Assembly: GCA_036389375.1 (NCBI GenBank) | Contig: DASVQA010000091.1 | Location: 1 to 10,759, forward strand | Length of the DNA stretch: 10,759 bases | Source: QHXQ01 sp036389375 | GTDB lineage: Bacteria > Acidobacteriota > Blastocatellia > Pyrinomonadales > Pyrinomonadaceae | Reading direction: 5' to 3' | Shown: positions 1-6,469 of the stretch, piece by piece | Position numbering within the stretch: position 1 is the stretch's first letter | How the letters are laid out: every line of letters begins with the position of its first letter | Translations under genes and position numbers: made by a program | The notes under the pieces: generated by a model | Databases searched by the model: none | The model's input: the letters and a program-made list of their open reading frames with translations, nothing else | Told to the model about the DNA's origin: nothing

Positions 1-807
1 GACGCGGGCGTCTCCGGCGACGCGCTCTTTGAAGTGATGATTCGCGTCGGTCGCAGGCGCGGCGTAGAGTTTCGCATCGCGCCGAGCCTCTTCAACTGCC
101 TGCCGCGCAAGACCGAGATCGACCAGATCGGCGCGCTGCCCATGATCCAGCTTTTCCGCGAGCCGCTCTCGCGCTGGGCGCGCGTCGTCAAACGCGGCGT
201 GGACATCGTGGTCGCCGCGCTCGCCCTGCTCGCGCTCGCGCCGCTCTGGCTTTTGATCGCGCTCCTCATCAAACTCGATTCGCGCGGCCCCGTCTTCTAC
301 CGGCAAGAGCGCGTCGGCATGGACGGACGCATCTTTCTCTTTCTCAAGTTCCGCACCATGCAGGCGGACGCCGACGACCGCTTGCACCGCGAATACCAGC
401 GCAAACTGATCGAAGGTCGCCCCGACACGAACCTCGGCGACGAAGTGCGCCCCGTCTATAAACTCCACGCCGATCCGCGCGTCACACGGGTCGGGCGCGT
501 CCTCAGGCGGCTGAGTCTGGATGAACTGCCGCAACTCTTAAACGTCCTGCGCGGCGACATGAGCGTGGTCGGCCCGCGCCCACCTATCCCCTACGAGGTC
601 GAGGCTTACGAACTCTGGCATCGCAAGCGGCTCGACATGAAGCCGGGTCTCACGGGGCTGTGGCAAGTCTCCGGGCGCAACCGCCTCTCGTTTGACGAGA
701 TGGTGCGGCTCGACCTCTTCTACATCGAAAACTGGTCGCTCCTGCTAGACCTCAAGATCATCCTGCGCACGCTCCCCGTCATGCTGCGCGGCGACGGCGC
801 ATATTGA
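1..807 (+). CDS. Undecaprenyl-phosphate sugar-phosphate transferase (WbaP/WcaJ-like), 5'-truncated by the window
   Basis: Predicted membrane enzyme that moves a sugar-1-phosphate from a nucleotide sugar to undecaprenyl phosphate, the first step of exopolysaccharide or O-antigen repeat synthesis. The frame is open to base 1 (268 visible residues), so the GTG at 34 and ATG at 37 are probably internal. The first ~60 visible residues resemble the linker after the CoA-binding-like N-terminal domain of long family members. A hydrophobic membrane segment lies at visible residues ~68–90. It is followed by the family's KFRTM (116–120), SLDELPQ (172–178, with the Asp-Glu pair thought catalytic in PglC-type enzymes), GDMSVVGPRP (185–194) and KPGLTGLWQVSGR (214–226). 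The C-terminal end is typical for the family. The sugar used cannot be told from sequence. The two glycosyltransferases at 5256–7639 probably belong to the same pathway. Confidence 0.93.
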   Translation, partial: DAGVSGDALFEVMIRVGRRRGVEFRIAPSLFNCLPRKTEIDQIGALPMIQLFREPLSRWARVVKRGVDIVVAALALLALAPLWLLIALLIKLDSRGPVFYRQERVGMDGRIFLFLKFRTMQADADDRLHREYQRKLIEGRPDTNLGDEVRPVYKLHADPRVTRVGRVLRRLSLDELPQLLNVLRGDMSVVGPRPPIPYEVEAYELWHRKRLDMKPGLTGLWQVSGRNRLSFDEMVRLDLFYIENWSLLLDLKIILRTLPVMLRGDGAY

Positions 808-905
808 AAACGGGGCAATAAACGTCTCGATGCGCGCCCTGCGCGCCCGCCGGGGACAGGTTTTAACTGCGAAAATCCGCCCGCGCAAACGACTTAGCTC
901 CTTCC

Positions 906-934
906 TTGACTCTCCCGCTACGCGCCGGTATCAT
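906..934 (+). promoter_or_regulatory. Predicted sigma70-type promoter for the ffh operon
   Basis: TTGACT (906–911) and TATCAT (929–934) are separated by exactly 17 bp, a near-consensus housekeeping promoter. A start site near 941 would leave a leader of about 35 nt before the ffh ATG at 976. It lies in the only sizeable gap (808–975) between the sugar transferase and ffh, so it is well placed to drive the translation operon separately from the polysaccharide gene upstream. The rest of the gap holds only a weak GCGCGC–CCT–GCGCGC hairpin at 832–846, without a T-run. Confidence 0.6.
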
Positions 935-975
935 CTCAGTTTTCGACTACACCCTGTGGTCGCATCTGACGCACT

Positions 976-2502
976 ATGTTCGAGTCTCTGTCCGACAAGC
1001 TGAAGCGCACCCTGAAGAATTTGCGGGGTGAGGGCGTGCTGACACCGCAGCACGTCGAGGCGGCGCTGCGCGAAATTCGCCTCGCTTTGCTGGAAGCCGA
1101 CGTGAACTACAAGGTCGCCAAGGAGTTTATCGCGGCGGTCAAGGAGAAGGCGGAAGGGCAGCAGGTCTGGCAGGAGTTGAAGCCGTCGGAGCAGGTCGTC
1201 AAGATCGTGTACGACGAGTTGGTCGAACTCCTCGGCGGCACATCTTCGCGGCTCGTGTTCACGAAGACCGTGCCGAACGTCGTCATGATCGTCGGGTTGC
1301 AAGGTTCGGGTAAGACGACCTCGACCGGCAAGATCGCTCTGTGGCTGGCGAAGAATCAGGAGCGCAAGCCGCTGCTGGTTTCGACGGACGTGAACCGTCC
1401 GGCGGCGCGCGAGCAGTTGAAAGTTATCGCCAAAGCGACGGGGCAGTCGATCTTTGAGAAACCGGAATCGAACGACGCGACGGAACTGGCGCGCGAAGCA
1501 TTGAAATATGCCCAGCAGACCGGCTACGACACGCTGTTGATTGACACGGCCGGTCGCCTGCACATTGACGAAGAGTTGATGGGCGAGTTGCAGCAGATCA
1601 AAGCTGAGACGCGGCCCGTTGAAATCCTCTTCGTGGCGGACGCGATGACGGGACAGGACGCCGTGCGCTCGGGCGAGCAGTTCCACGAACAGATCGGCAT
1701 CACGGGCGTTATCCTGACGAAGATGGACGGCGACGCGCGTGGCGGCGCAGCACTTTCGATCAAGCAGGTGACGGGGCAGCCCGTTAAGTTCGTCGGCGTC
1801 GGCGAAAAGTACGACGCGCTCGAACCGTTCTATCCCGACCGCATCGCGCAGCGCATTCTCGGCATGGGCGACGTGCTTTCGCTGATCGAAGAGGTGCAGG
1901 CTAAAGTCGATCAGGACGAGGCGCAGGCGCAGCTTCAGAAGCTGCAAAAGAACGAGTTCACGCTGGACGATTTTCGCGGACAGTTGCGGCAGGTTAAAAA
2001 GCTCGGCTCGTTCTCGAAGATCATGAAGCTGCTGCCCGATCAACTTCTGGGCGGTTTAGGCATGCCGGAGTTGAACGAGGAGCAGACCGAACAGATGGAG
2101 GCGGAACTCAAGCGCACAGAGGCGATCATTGATTCGATGACCGTCGGCGAGCGCAACGACCACCGCATCCTGAACGCGGGGCGGCGACGTCGCATCGCGC
2201 TCGGTTCGGGCACGACCGTCGCCGAAGTCAATCAACTGATCAAGCAGTACGTCGAGATGCGGCAGATGATGCGGCAGTTCTCCGGCGCGGGGCTGTTTGG
2301 CGGCGGTGGCGGTGGCGGTGGCATGAAGGGGCGCATGATGCGCCGCATGGCCGGCATGATGGGCATGCCCGACATGAGCGGCATGATGGGCGGCGCAGGC
2401 GGTAACGGCGACATGGACGCCGCCGCCGCGGCGCTCCCGCCCGCACCCGGCACGGGGCGCAAGAAACGCGGCAAGAAGGCGCGGCATAAGAAACGGAAGT
2501 AG
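976..2502 (+). CDS. ffh: Signal recognition particle protein Ffh (SRP54 GTPase)
   Basis: Binds signal sequences and 4.5S RNA and delivers ribosome–nascent-chain complexes to FtsY at the membrane. The 508-residue protein has the N domain (1–~90) and the G domain with P-loop GLQGSGKTT (107–115), DTAGR (190–194) and TKMDGDARGG (248–257). The M domain (~325–508) contains the RRRRIALGSGTTVAEVN signature (~403–419) that contacts SRP RNA. The methionine-rich signal-binding tail is split by an eight-glycine run (442–449) and ends in a basic KKRGKKARHKKRK tail. This makes it slightly longer than the usual ~450 residues. The ATG at 976 gives the canonical MFESLSDKL start, but no clear Shine-Dalgarno sequence precedes it. 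First gene of the operon. Its TAG stop lies inside the first heptamer of the repeat array at 2499. Confidence 0.98.
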   Translation: MFESLSDKLKRTLKNLRGEGVLTPQHVEAALREIRLALLEADVNYKVAKEFIAAVKEKAEGQQVWQELKPSEQVVKIVYDELVELLGGTSSRLVFTKTVPNVVMIVGLQGSGKTTSTGKIALWLAKNQERKPLLVSTDVNRPAAREQLKVIAKATGQSIFEKPESNDATELAREALKYAQQTGYDTLLIDTAGRLHIDEELMGELQQIKAETRPVEILFVADAMTGQDAVRSGEQFHEQIGITGVILTKMDGDARGGAALSIKQVTGQPVKFVGVGEKYDALEPFYPDRIAQRILGMGDVLSLIEEVQAKVDQDEAQAQLQKLQKNEFTLDDFRGQLRQVKKLGSFSKIMKLLPDQLLGGLGMPELNEEQTEQMEAELKRTEAIIDSMTVGERNDHRILNAGRRRRIALGSGTTVAEVNQLIKQYVEMRQMMRQFSGAGLFGGGGGGGGMKGRMMRRMAGMMGMPDMSGMMGGAGGNGDMDAAAAALPPAPGTGRKKRGKKARHKKRK

Positions 2503-2616
2503 TCGGTAGCCAGTAGTCAGTAGCAGAATATGGCTGACGTTGCTGGCTGGCGATTAAGGGCGAAGAACGCGCACGCTTAAAGACTTACTGACTACTGGCT
2601 ATCGGCTACTGACTAC
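2499..2616 (+). repeat. Inverted heptamer array A (GTAGYCR), ffh–rpsP junction
   Basis: Left arm: GTAGTCG, GTAGCCA, GTAGTCA and a partial unit from 2499 to 2523. The ffh stop TAG (2500–2502) is bases 2–4 of the first unit. Right arm: TGACTAC, TGGCTAT, CGGCTAC and TGACTAC from 2589 to 2616. Bases 2499–2523 can pair with 2585–2609 over 25 positions. The three non-Watson-Crick positions are all G·T, so they are tolerated in RNA. The loop (2524–2584, 61 nt) shows no relation to the loops of the other arrays. TTTT and the rpsP ribosome-binding site follow directly. Function unknown; it could protect or attenuate the transcript between ffh and rpsP. Confidence 0.9.
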
Positions 2617-2629
2617 TTTTGGAGGATAG

Positions 2630-2902
2630 ATGTTAGCTATTCGATTGATGCGCATGGGCGCGAAGAAGAGACCGACGTACCGCGTGGTCGTCAAAGAGAA
2701 GCTGTCGAAGCGCGACGGCGCGTACCTTGAGAATCTGGGCACGTATAACCCGACGCGCGAGCCGGCGGAAGTGAAGCTGGACATGGAGCGCGTGCAATAC
2801 TGGATGGCGCGCGGCGCGCAGCCGACCGACACCGTGCGGCAGTTGATCAAGGGCCAGACAAGAGCACAGGCGGCCGCGAGCGCGGAAACAGCCTCAGCCT
2901 AA
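2630..2902 (+). CDS. rpsP: 30S ribosomal protein S16
   Basis: Small-subunit ribosomal protein that binds 16S rRNA early in 30S assembly. The 90 residues match the family length. Typical features are the N-terminal AIRLMRMGAKKRPTYRVVV strand region (residues 3–21), the RDGAYLENLGTYNP segment (~28–41) and the helix PTDTVRQLIK (~65–74). A short Ala-rich tail follows. The ATG at 2630 is preceded by a strong GGAGG (2621–2625). It is second in the ffh operon; the heptamer array A occupies the gap from ffh. The next gene begins 72 bp downstream. Confidence 0.97.
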   Translation: MLAIRLMRMGAKKRPTYRVVVKEKLSKRDGAYLENLGTYNPTREPAEVKLDMERVQYWMARGAQPTDTVRQLIKGQTRAQAAASAETASA

Positions 2903-2974
2903 GTCTTGCTTTAGACAGTTGTGCGAGTGGGCGCTTGTCGGCGCACGCTTGGGCCGCGGCACAGGTTTGAACGC

Positions 2975-3208
2975 ATGAGAGAAACCGTCGAGTTGATCGT
3001 GAAGGCGCTGGTAAGCAACGCCGAGGCGGTGGACGTGCGCGAGATTGAGCGCGACGAGCGGACGGTCATCATCGAGGTGCGCGTCGCGCCGGACGATATG
3101 GGCAAGCTGATCGGGCGACAGGGCAAGACGATTCGCGCCGTGCGCTCGCTGCTCTATGCCGTGAGCATGAAGCGCGGGCGGCGCTACGTGCTCGACGTGG
3201 TGGAATGA
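2975..3208 (+). CDS. khpA: KH-domain RNA-binding protein KhpA (YlqC-type)
   Basis: Small single-KH protein that binds RNA; in Gram-positive bacteria the homologue partners KhpB/EloR and affects envelope synthesis and division. I chose the ATG at 2975 (77 residues). It gives MRETVELIVKALV, which matches the family start and length, whereas the GTG at 2921 in the same frame would add 18 atypical residues. The core MGKLIGRQGKTIRAVRSLL carries the GXXG loop as GRQG (residues 47–50), which contacts nucleic acid. The gene sits at its conserved place between rpsP and rimM. Its TGA overlaps the rimM ATG by 4 bp (ATGA at 3205–3208), suggesting translational coupling. The upstream gap 2903–2974 shows no heptamer array. 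Confidence 0.93.
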   Translation: MRETVELIVKALVSNAEAVDVREIERDERTVIIEVRVAPDDMGKLIGRQGKTIRAVRSLLYAVSMKRGRRYVLDVVE

Positions 3209-3744
3209 GCGAGACGGCGCAAGCGCAGGACGATCTGATCGCCGTGGCGCGCGTCGTCAAGCCGCGCGGCATTCGCGGCGAAGTGGTCGCGGAATTGCTG
3301 ACCGACTTCCCCGAACGCTTCGATGATCTGGCCGAACTGATCGCCGTCACGCCTGCGGGCACGCGCCGCACGCTCGCGCTGGAAGAGAGTTGGCTGCACG
3401 CCGGGCGCATCGTGCTGAAGTTTGCCGGCTATGATACGCCGGAAGCGGCGCGCGAACTTGTCGGCTACGAACTGACCGTGCCGGACTCGGATGCGGTCGA
3501 ACTTGATACGGACGAGTATTACGACTGGCAGTTGATTGATTGTCGGGTCGTGACGGTCGCAGGCGAGGAACTGGGGCGCGTGCGCGAGGTGCTGCACGCG
3601 GGCGCTGCGCCCGTGCTGATCATTGAAGATGCGACGCGCAGACGCGAACACCTGATCCCGCTCGCAGCCAGCATCTGCGTCGAGATCGACATCGCGGCGA
3701 AACTGATCCGCGTCGATCCACCCGAAGGACTGTTGGAACTTTAG
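3205..3744 (+). CDS. rimM: Ribosome maturation factor RimM
   Basis: Assembly factor for the 30S head that binds S19 and aids 16S rRNA processing. The 179 residues show the N-terminal RimM domain (~10–92), including VARVVKPRGIRGEV (14–27), and a PRC-barrel domain (~102–177) starting at EYYDWQLIDCRV and ending with DPPEGLLEL, a common RimM ending. The start overlaps the khpA stop by 4 bp, so it probably relies on coupled initiation; no separate Shine-Dalgarno sequence is clear. The stop TAG (3742–3744) falls within the first TTAGAGA heptamer of array B. The order rpsP–rimM–trmD–rplS is conserved across bacteria and supports the assignment. Confidence 0.96.
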   Translation: MSETAQAQDDLIAVARVVKPRGIRGEVVAELLTDFPERFDDLAELIAVTPAGTRRTLALEESWLHAGRIVLKFAGYDTPEAARELVGYELTVPDSDAVELDTDEYYDWQLIDCRVVTVAGEELGRVREVLHAGAAPVLIIEDATRRREHLIPLAASICVEIDIAAKLIRVDPPEGLLEL

Positions 3745-3812
3745 AGATTAGAGGCTAGAGGTTAGTTAAAAAGAGCCGACCTGACCGCTGAACTCTAACC
3801 TCTGACTTCTGC
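3741..3812 (+). repeat. Inverted heptamer array B (TTAGAGR), rimM–trmD junction
   Basis: Left arm: TTAGAGA (3741), TTAGAGG (3748), CTAGAGG (3755) and a decayed TTAGTTA (3762). The rimM TAG stop is bases 2–4 of the first unit. Right arm, decaying units near CCTCTRA: GACCTGA (3778), CCGCTGA (3785), ACTCTAA (3792), CCTCTGA (3799) and CTTCTGC (3806–3812). A perfect 9-bp stem joins 3757–3765 to 3795–3803 over a 29-nt loop. The array ends one base before the trmD ATG at 3814 and leaves no room for a Shine-Dalgarno sequence. Confidence 0.8.
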
Positions 3813-3813
3813 G

Positions 3814-4581
3814 ATGTTGCGCTTCGACATCATCACGATCTTTCCAGACTACTTTCGCACGGTGTTTGACTTCGGGATCGTGCGGCGCGCGCGCTCGGCC
3901 GGGCTGGTTGAGATCACGGCGCGCGACCTGCGCGACTGGACGACGGACAAGCACCGGATCGTGGACGATAGACCGTTCGGCGGTGGCGACGGAATGGTCT
4001 TGAAGCCTGAGCCGTTGGCGGCAGCGGTCGAGGCTCTAACGGGCACGCGGAATGCGCGCGCGTTGGCGGGCACGGGGACGCGCGTTGTGCTGCTCTCGCC
4101 GCAGGGCAGGGTCTTTGAGCAACAGTTGGCGGCGGAGTTGGCCGAAGCCGCACACGTCTTGCTGATCTGCGGGCGCTACGAAGGGGTGGACGAGCGCGTG
4201 GCCGAGACGTTGGTGACGGACGAGTTGTCCATCGGCGATTACGTGTTGTCCGGCGGCGAACCGGCCGCAGTCGTAGTGGTGGACGCCGTCGTGCGGCTTG
4301 TGCCGGGCGCGTTGGGGAGTGAAACGTCGGCCGTCAACGAATCGTTCTCCGCCGGTCTGCTCGACTGCCCGCAGTACACCCGCCCCGTCGAGTTCGGCGG
4401 GCGGCACGTGCCGGAAGTTTTATTGAGCGGGCATCACGCGGAGATCGCGCGCTGGCGCAGGCGCGCGGCGCTACGGAAAACGAAACGCAACCGCCCCGAT
4501 CTTTTGGCGCAAGCGGCGCTCGACGAGCAAGACCGCGCGTGGCTCGCAGAGATTGATAAAGCAGGGACAGGTGACGAGTGA
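3814..4581 (+). CDS. trmD: tRNA (guanine-37 N1)-methyltransferase TrmD
   Basis: SPOUT-class enzyme that methylates G37 of tRNAs reading CNN codons, using S-adenosylmethionine and preventing +1 frameshifts. The 255 residues carry the expected FDIITIFPDYF start, DDRPFGGGDGMVLKPEPL (~51–68), SPQG (95–98), GRYEGVDERV (120–129), the trefoil-knot IGDYVLSGGE (140–149) and GLLDCPQYTRP (181–191). The catalytic Asp before SF in E. coli TrmD (Asp169) aligns with Glu176 here, if my alignment is right. The ATG at 3814 gives the canonical N-terminus, but the preceding bases are the right arm of array B, not a Shine-Dalgarno. The last residues (GTGDE) and the TGA stop are encoded inside the start of heptamer array C. 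Confidence 0.97.
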   Translation: MLRFDIITIFPDYFRTVFDFGIVRRARSAGLVEITARDLRDWTTDKHRIVDDRPFGGGDGMVLKPEPLAAAVEALTGTRNARALAGTGTRVVLLSPQGRVFEQQLAAELAEAAHVLLICGRYEGVDERVAETLVTDELSIGDYVLSGGEPAAVVVVDAVVRLVPGALGSETSAVNESFSAGLLDCPQYTRPVEFGGRHVPEVLLSGHHAEIARWRRRAALRKTKRNRPDLLAQAALDEQDRAWLAEIDKAGTGDE

Positions 4582-4629
4582 CAAGCACAGGTCTTTAACT
4601 CGTCATTTGTCATCTGTCACTCGTCACTG
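4564..4629 (+). repeat. Inverted heptamer array C (GTGACRA), trmD–rplS junction
   Basis: Left arm: GGGACAG (4564), GTGACGA (4571) and GTGACAA (4578–4584). The trmD TGA stop (4579–4581) lies inside the third unit. Right arm: CTCGTCA (4599), TTTGTCA (4606), TCTGTCA (4613) and CTCGTCA (4620), then CTG. A perfect 13-bp stem pairs 4571–4583 with 4615–4627 over a 31-nt loop. TGTTTTT follows at 4628–4634, so it resembles an intrinsic terminator or attenuator placed just ahead of rplS. The rplS ribosome-binding site (AGGAG, 4635–4639) comes directly after the T-run. Confidence 0.88.
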
Positions 4630-4647
4630 TTTTTAGGAGTTGAGATC

Positions 4648-5058
4648 ATGAACCGTTTAGATGCAATTGAGCAGCAGCAGACGAACAGACCCGTGCCTGA
4701 CTTTCAGGCGGGCGACACGGTGCGCGTCCACGTGCGTATCAAGGAAGCCGAGAACAAGTGGCGCATACAGGTCTTCGAGGGCGTGGTGATCGCGCGTAAG
4801 AACGGCGGCGTGCGCGAGACCATCACGGTGCGCAAGACCAGCTTCGGCGTCGGCGTCGAACGCATCTTCCCGCTCTACGCGACGATCATTGATAAGATCG
4901 AAGTCATCAAGCGCGGGCGTGTGCGGCGGGCCAAGCTCTATTACCTGCGCGAGCTGCGCGGCAAGGCCGCCCGCATCCGCGAGCGCGACACGCGCACCTC
5001 CGCGCAGAGCAGCGGCGCGCAGGCGCAGCAGGGCGCAGCGTCGGCCGGCAAGAAGTAG
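4648..5058 (+). CDS. rplS: 50S ribosomal protein L19
   Basis: Large-subunit protein at the 30S–50S interface, taking part in an intersubunit bridge. The 136 residues contain all family hallmarks: FQAGDTVRVHVRIKE (19–33), RIQVFEGVVIARK (39–51), VRKTSFGVGVERIFPLY (~61–77) and RGRVRRAKLYYLRELRGKAARIRE (~89–112). A ~24-residue Ser/Ala/Gln tail of low complexity follows and is not part of the core fold. The ATG at 4648 has AGGAG 8 nt upstream. Last gene of the ffh operon; a terminator-like hairpin is visible ~40 bp past its stop. Confidence 0.97.
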   Translation: MNRLDAIEQQQTNRPVPDFQAGDTVRVHVRIKEAENKWRIQVFEGVVIARKNGGVRETITVRKTSFGVGVERIFPLYATIIDKIEVIKRGRVRRAKLYYLRELRGKAARIRERDTRTSAQSSGAQAQQGAASAGKK

Positions 5059-5096
5059 CGGCGGCCCGGCGCGGGGTCGGCAGGGCACAGGCGAGG

Positions 5097-5147
5097 GCCG
5101 GGTTTGAGCGGAGATGTTTCCGGCTCGCCCGGCACTCGCCATTTTCT
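5097..5147 (+). terminator. Possible weak terminator after rplS
   Basis: GCCGGG (5097–5102) pairs with CCCGGC (5128–5133). Inside it, GAGC (5106–5109) pairs with GCTC (5123–5126) and GGA with TCC, separated by small internal loops. A T-rich stretch (ATTTTCTT, 5141–5148) begins 7 nt after the stem. The broken stem and the spacing make it a weak candidate, but it is the only one between the translation operon and the glycosyltransferase. No convincing promoter was seen in 5150–5255. Confidence 0.3.
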
Positions 5148-5255
5148 TGGCCTGCGCTGCGGGTCGCTTTGCGCGCCGCCGCACTGTTGGTTTCTAATAG
5201 GCCGGGCGCTTTCAAACACTGACTATTTCGAGCGGCCAAAGGCGCGAGACACTGC

Positions 5256-6380
5256 TTGCACATCGCCATTGACGCGCACTCGGTCGGCGCAGGCTTAGCC
5301 GGCAACGAGACGTACATCACCAATCTGATCGAAGCGCTGGCCACGCTCGACGCGGCCAACCGCTACACGCTCTACGTCACGCGGCGGGCGGCGGTCGAAC
5401 GCTTCGCGGGGCGCTGGCCGAATTTCAATGTGCAACTAACGCTGCCGCACACGCCGCTCGTGCGCGTGCCCATGACGCTCGTGCGCGAACTGCGCCGCCG
5501 GCCTGTTGACGTGCTGCACGTGCAGTACACCGCGCCGCCCCTCACGCCCTGCCCGGTCGTCGCCACCATCCACGACCTCTCGTTCGAGCACCTGCCGGCC
5601 ACCTTCAAACGACGTAGCTGGCTGCAACTGCGTCTGACCGTGCGCCGCACCGCGCGCCGCGCCGCGCAGATCATCGTGCCGTCAGAGTTCACGCGCCGCG
5701 ACATCGCCGACACCTACGGCGTCGCGCCCGAACGTATCAACCTCATCCCGCTCGCCGCCGCCGCGCACTTTAGTCCGGTTGCGCCCGCAGAGGTCGAACG
5801 CGTGCGGCGGCACTACGGCATCACGGGCGCGTATATCCTCGCGGTCGGCTCGATCCAGCCGCGCAAGAATCTGGCGCGGCTCGCGCGCGCATATTCGGCC
5901 TTGCGCCGCGCGCGCCCGCACGATAAGCTGCCTAAACTTGTGCTGGTCGGCAAAAAGGCTTGGTTGTATGACGAAACCCTGCGCGCCATCGCCGAGTGCG
6001 GGCTGACGCAGGACGTGATTTTGACAGGTTACGTGCCGGAAGCGGACTTGCCTGCGCTCTACACAGGCGCGCTCTGCTTCGCTTATCCTTCGTACTTCGA
6101 GGGCTTCGGACTGCCCCCGCTCGAAGCCATGCGCTGCGGCACGCCCATCCTCGCGGGCGACCGCACGAGTCTGCCGGAAGTTGTCGGCCCGGCCGGTCTG
6201 CTCGTCGATCCCTTCGACGAACAGGCACTCGCGGCCGGACTCGCGCGCCTGATTGATGATTCAGACTTACGCGCCGACCTACGCGTCAAAGGAATCGCAC
6301 ACGCCGCGCGCTCTGACTGGCGCGCCGCCGCGCACCGAACTTTAGAGGTTTATCAACGAGCAACAAGGAGGCAGGGATGA
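5256..6380 (+). CDS. GT4-family glycosyltransferase (GT-B fold)
   Basis: Predicted to transfer a sugar from a nucleotide donor to a lipid-linked or polysaccharide acceptor; donor and acceptor are not readable. The 374 residues fit two Rossmann-like domains. The N-terminal acceptor half (1–~185) starts HIAIDAHSVGAGLAGNETY. The C-terminal donor half has YILAVGSIQPRKN (193–205), ILTGYVPEADLPALY (255–269) and the EX7E motif E282–E290 within FEGFGLPPLEAM, the donor-binding signature. The start is a TTG at 5256, chosen because it alone gives the family N-terminus; an ATG alternative would remove the first strand. Only a weak purine stretch precedes it. The stop TGA lies in the first heptamer of array D. 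It is probably co-transcribed with the next glycosyltransferase. Confidence 0.93.
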   Translation: MHIAIDAHSVGAGLAGNETYITNLIEALATLDAANRYTLYVTRRAAVERFAGRWPNFNVQLTLPHTPLVRVPMTLVRELRRRPVDVLHVQYTAPPLTPCPVVATIHDLSFEHLPATFKRRSWLQLRLTVRRTARRAAQIIVPSEFTRRDIADTYGVAPERINLIPLAAAAHFSPVAPAEVERVRRHYGITGAYILAVGSIQPRKNLARLARAYSALRRARPHDKLPKLVLVGKKAWLYDETLRAIAECGLTQDVILTGYVPEADLPALYTGALCFAYPSYFEGFGLPPLEAMRCGTPILAGDRTSLPEVVGPAGLLVDPFDEQALAAGLARLIDDSDLRADLRVKGIAHAARSDWRAAAHRTLEVYQRATRRQG

Positions 6381-6461
6381 GGGCTGAGGGCTAAGGGTTG
6401 AAAGCAGGCATCGCGCAAGCAGCACGATCCGCTTCAGCCCGCAGCCCGCAGCCCTCAGCTC
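6374..6461 (+). repeat. Inverted heptamer array D (GGGYTRA), between the two glycosyltransferases
   Basis: Left arm, four units in register: GGGATGA (6374), GGGCTGA (6381), GGGCTAA (6388) and GGGTTGA (6395–6401). The upstream gene's TGA stop (6378–6380) closes the first unit. Right arm, four units: TCAGCCC (6434), GCAGCCC (6441), GCAGCCC (6448) and TCAGCTC (6455–6461). Full-length pairing gives 22 Watson-Crick pairs of 28 plus two G·T pairs, over a 32-nt loop (6402–6433). The next gene's ATG (6470) lies 8 nt after the array without a Shine-Dalgarno sequence. This is the cleanest 4+4 example in the window. Confidence 0.9.
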
Positions 6462-6469
6462 TTGTACTA

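Noticed and set aside
832..846. GCGCGC–CCT–GCGCGC hairpin after the sugar transferase as a terminator
   Set aside because: Short 6-bp stem, 3-nt loop and no T-run; such motifs arise by chance in this GC-rich DNA.
931..2043. Long minus-strand open frame of 370 codons opposite ffh
   Set aside because: It is the antisense shadow of ffh in high-GC DNA; its protein is Arg/Leu/His-rich with no recognisable domain, while ffh is unambiguous.
2921..2974. Upstream GTG start for the KH-domain gene
   Set aside because: It adds 18 residues not seen in the family; the ATG at 2975 gives the normal start and length.
5104..5298. 64-codon plus-strand frame between rplS and the first glycosyltransferase
   Set aside because: No ribosome-binding site, no recognisable protein features, and it runs into the glycosyltransferase in another frame.
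6398..6469. TTG start extending the second glycosyltransferase
   Set aside because: The added 24 residues are translated from heptamer array D; the family begins at the MRIAILGTRG of ATG 6470.
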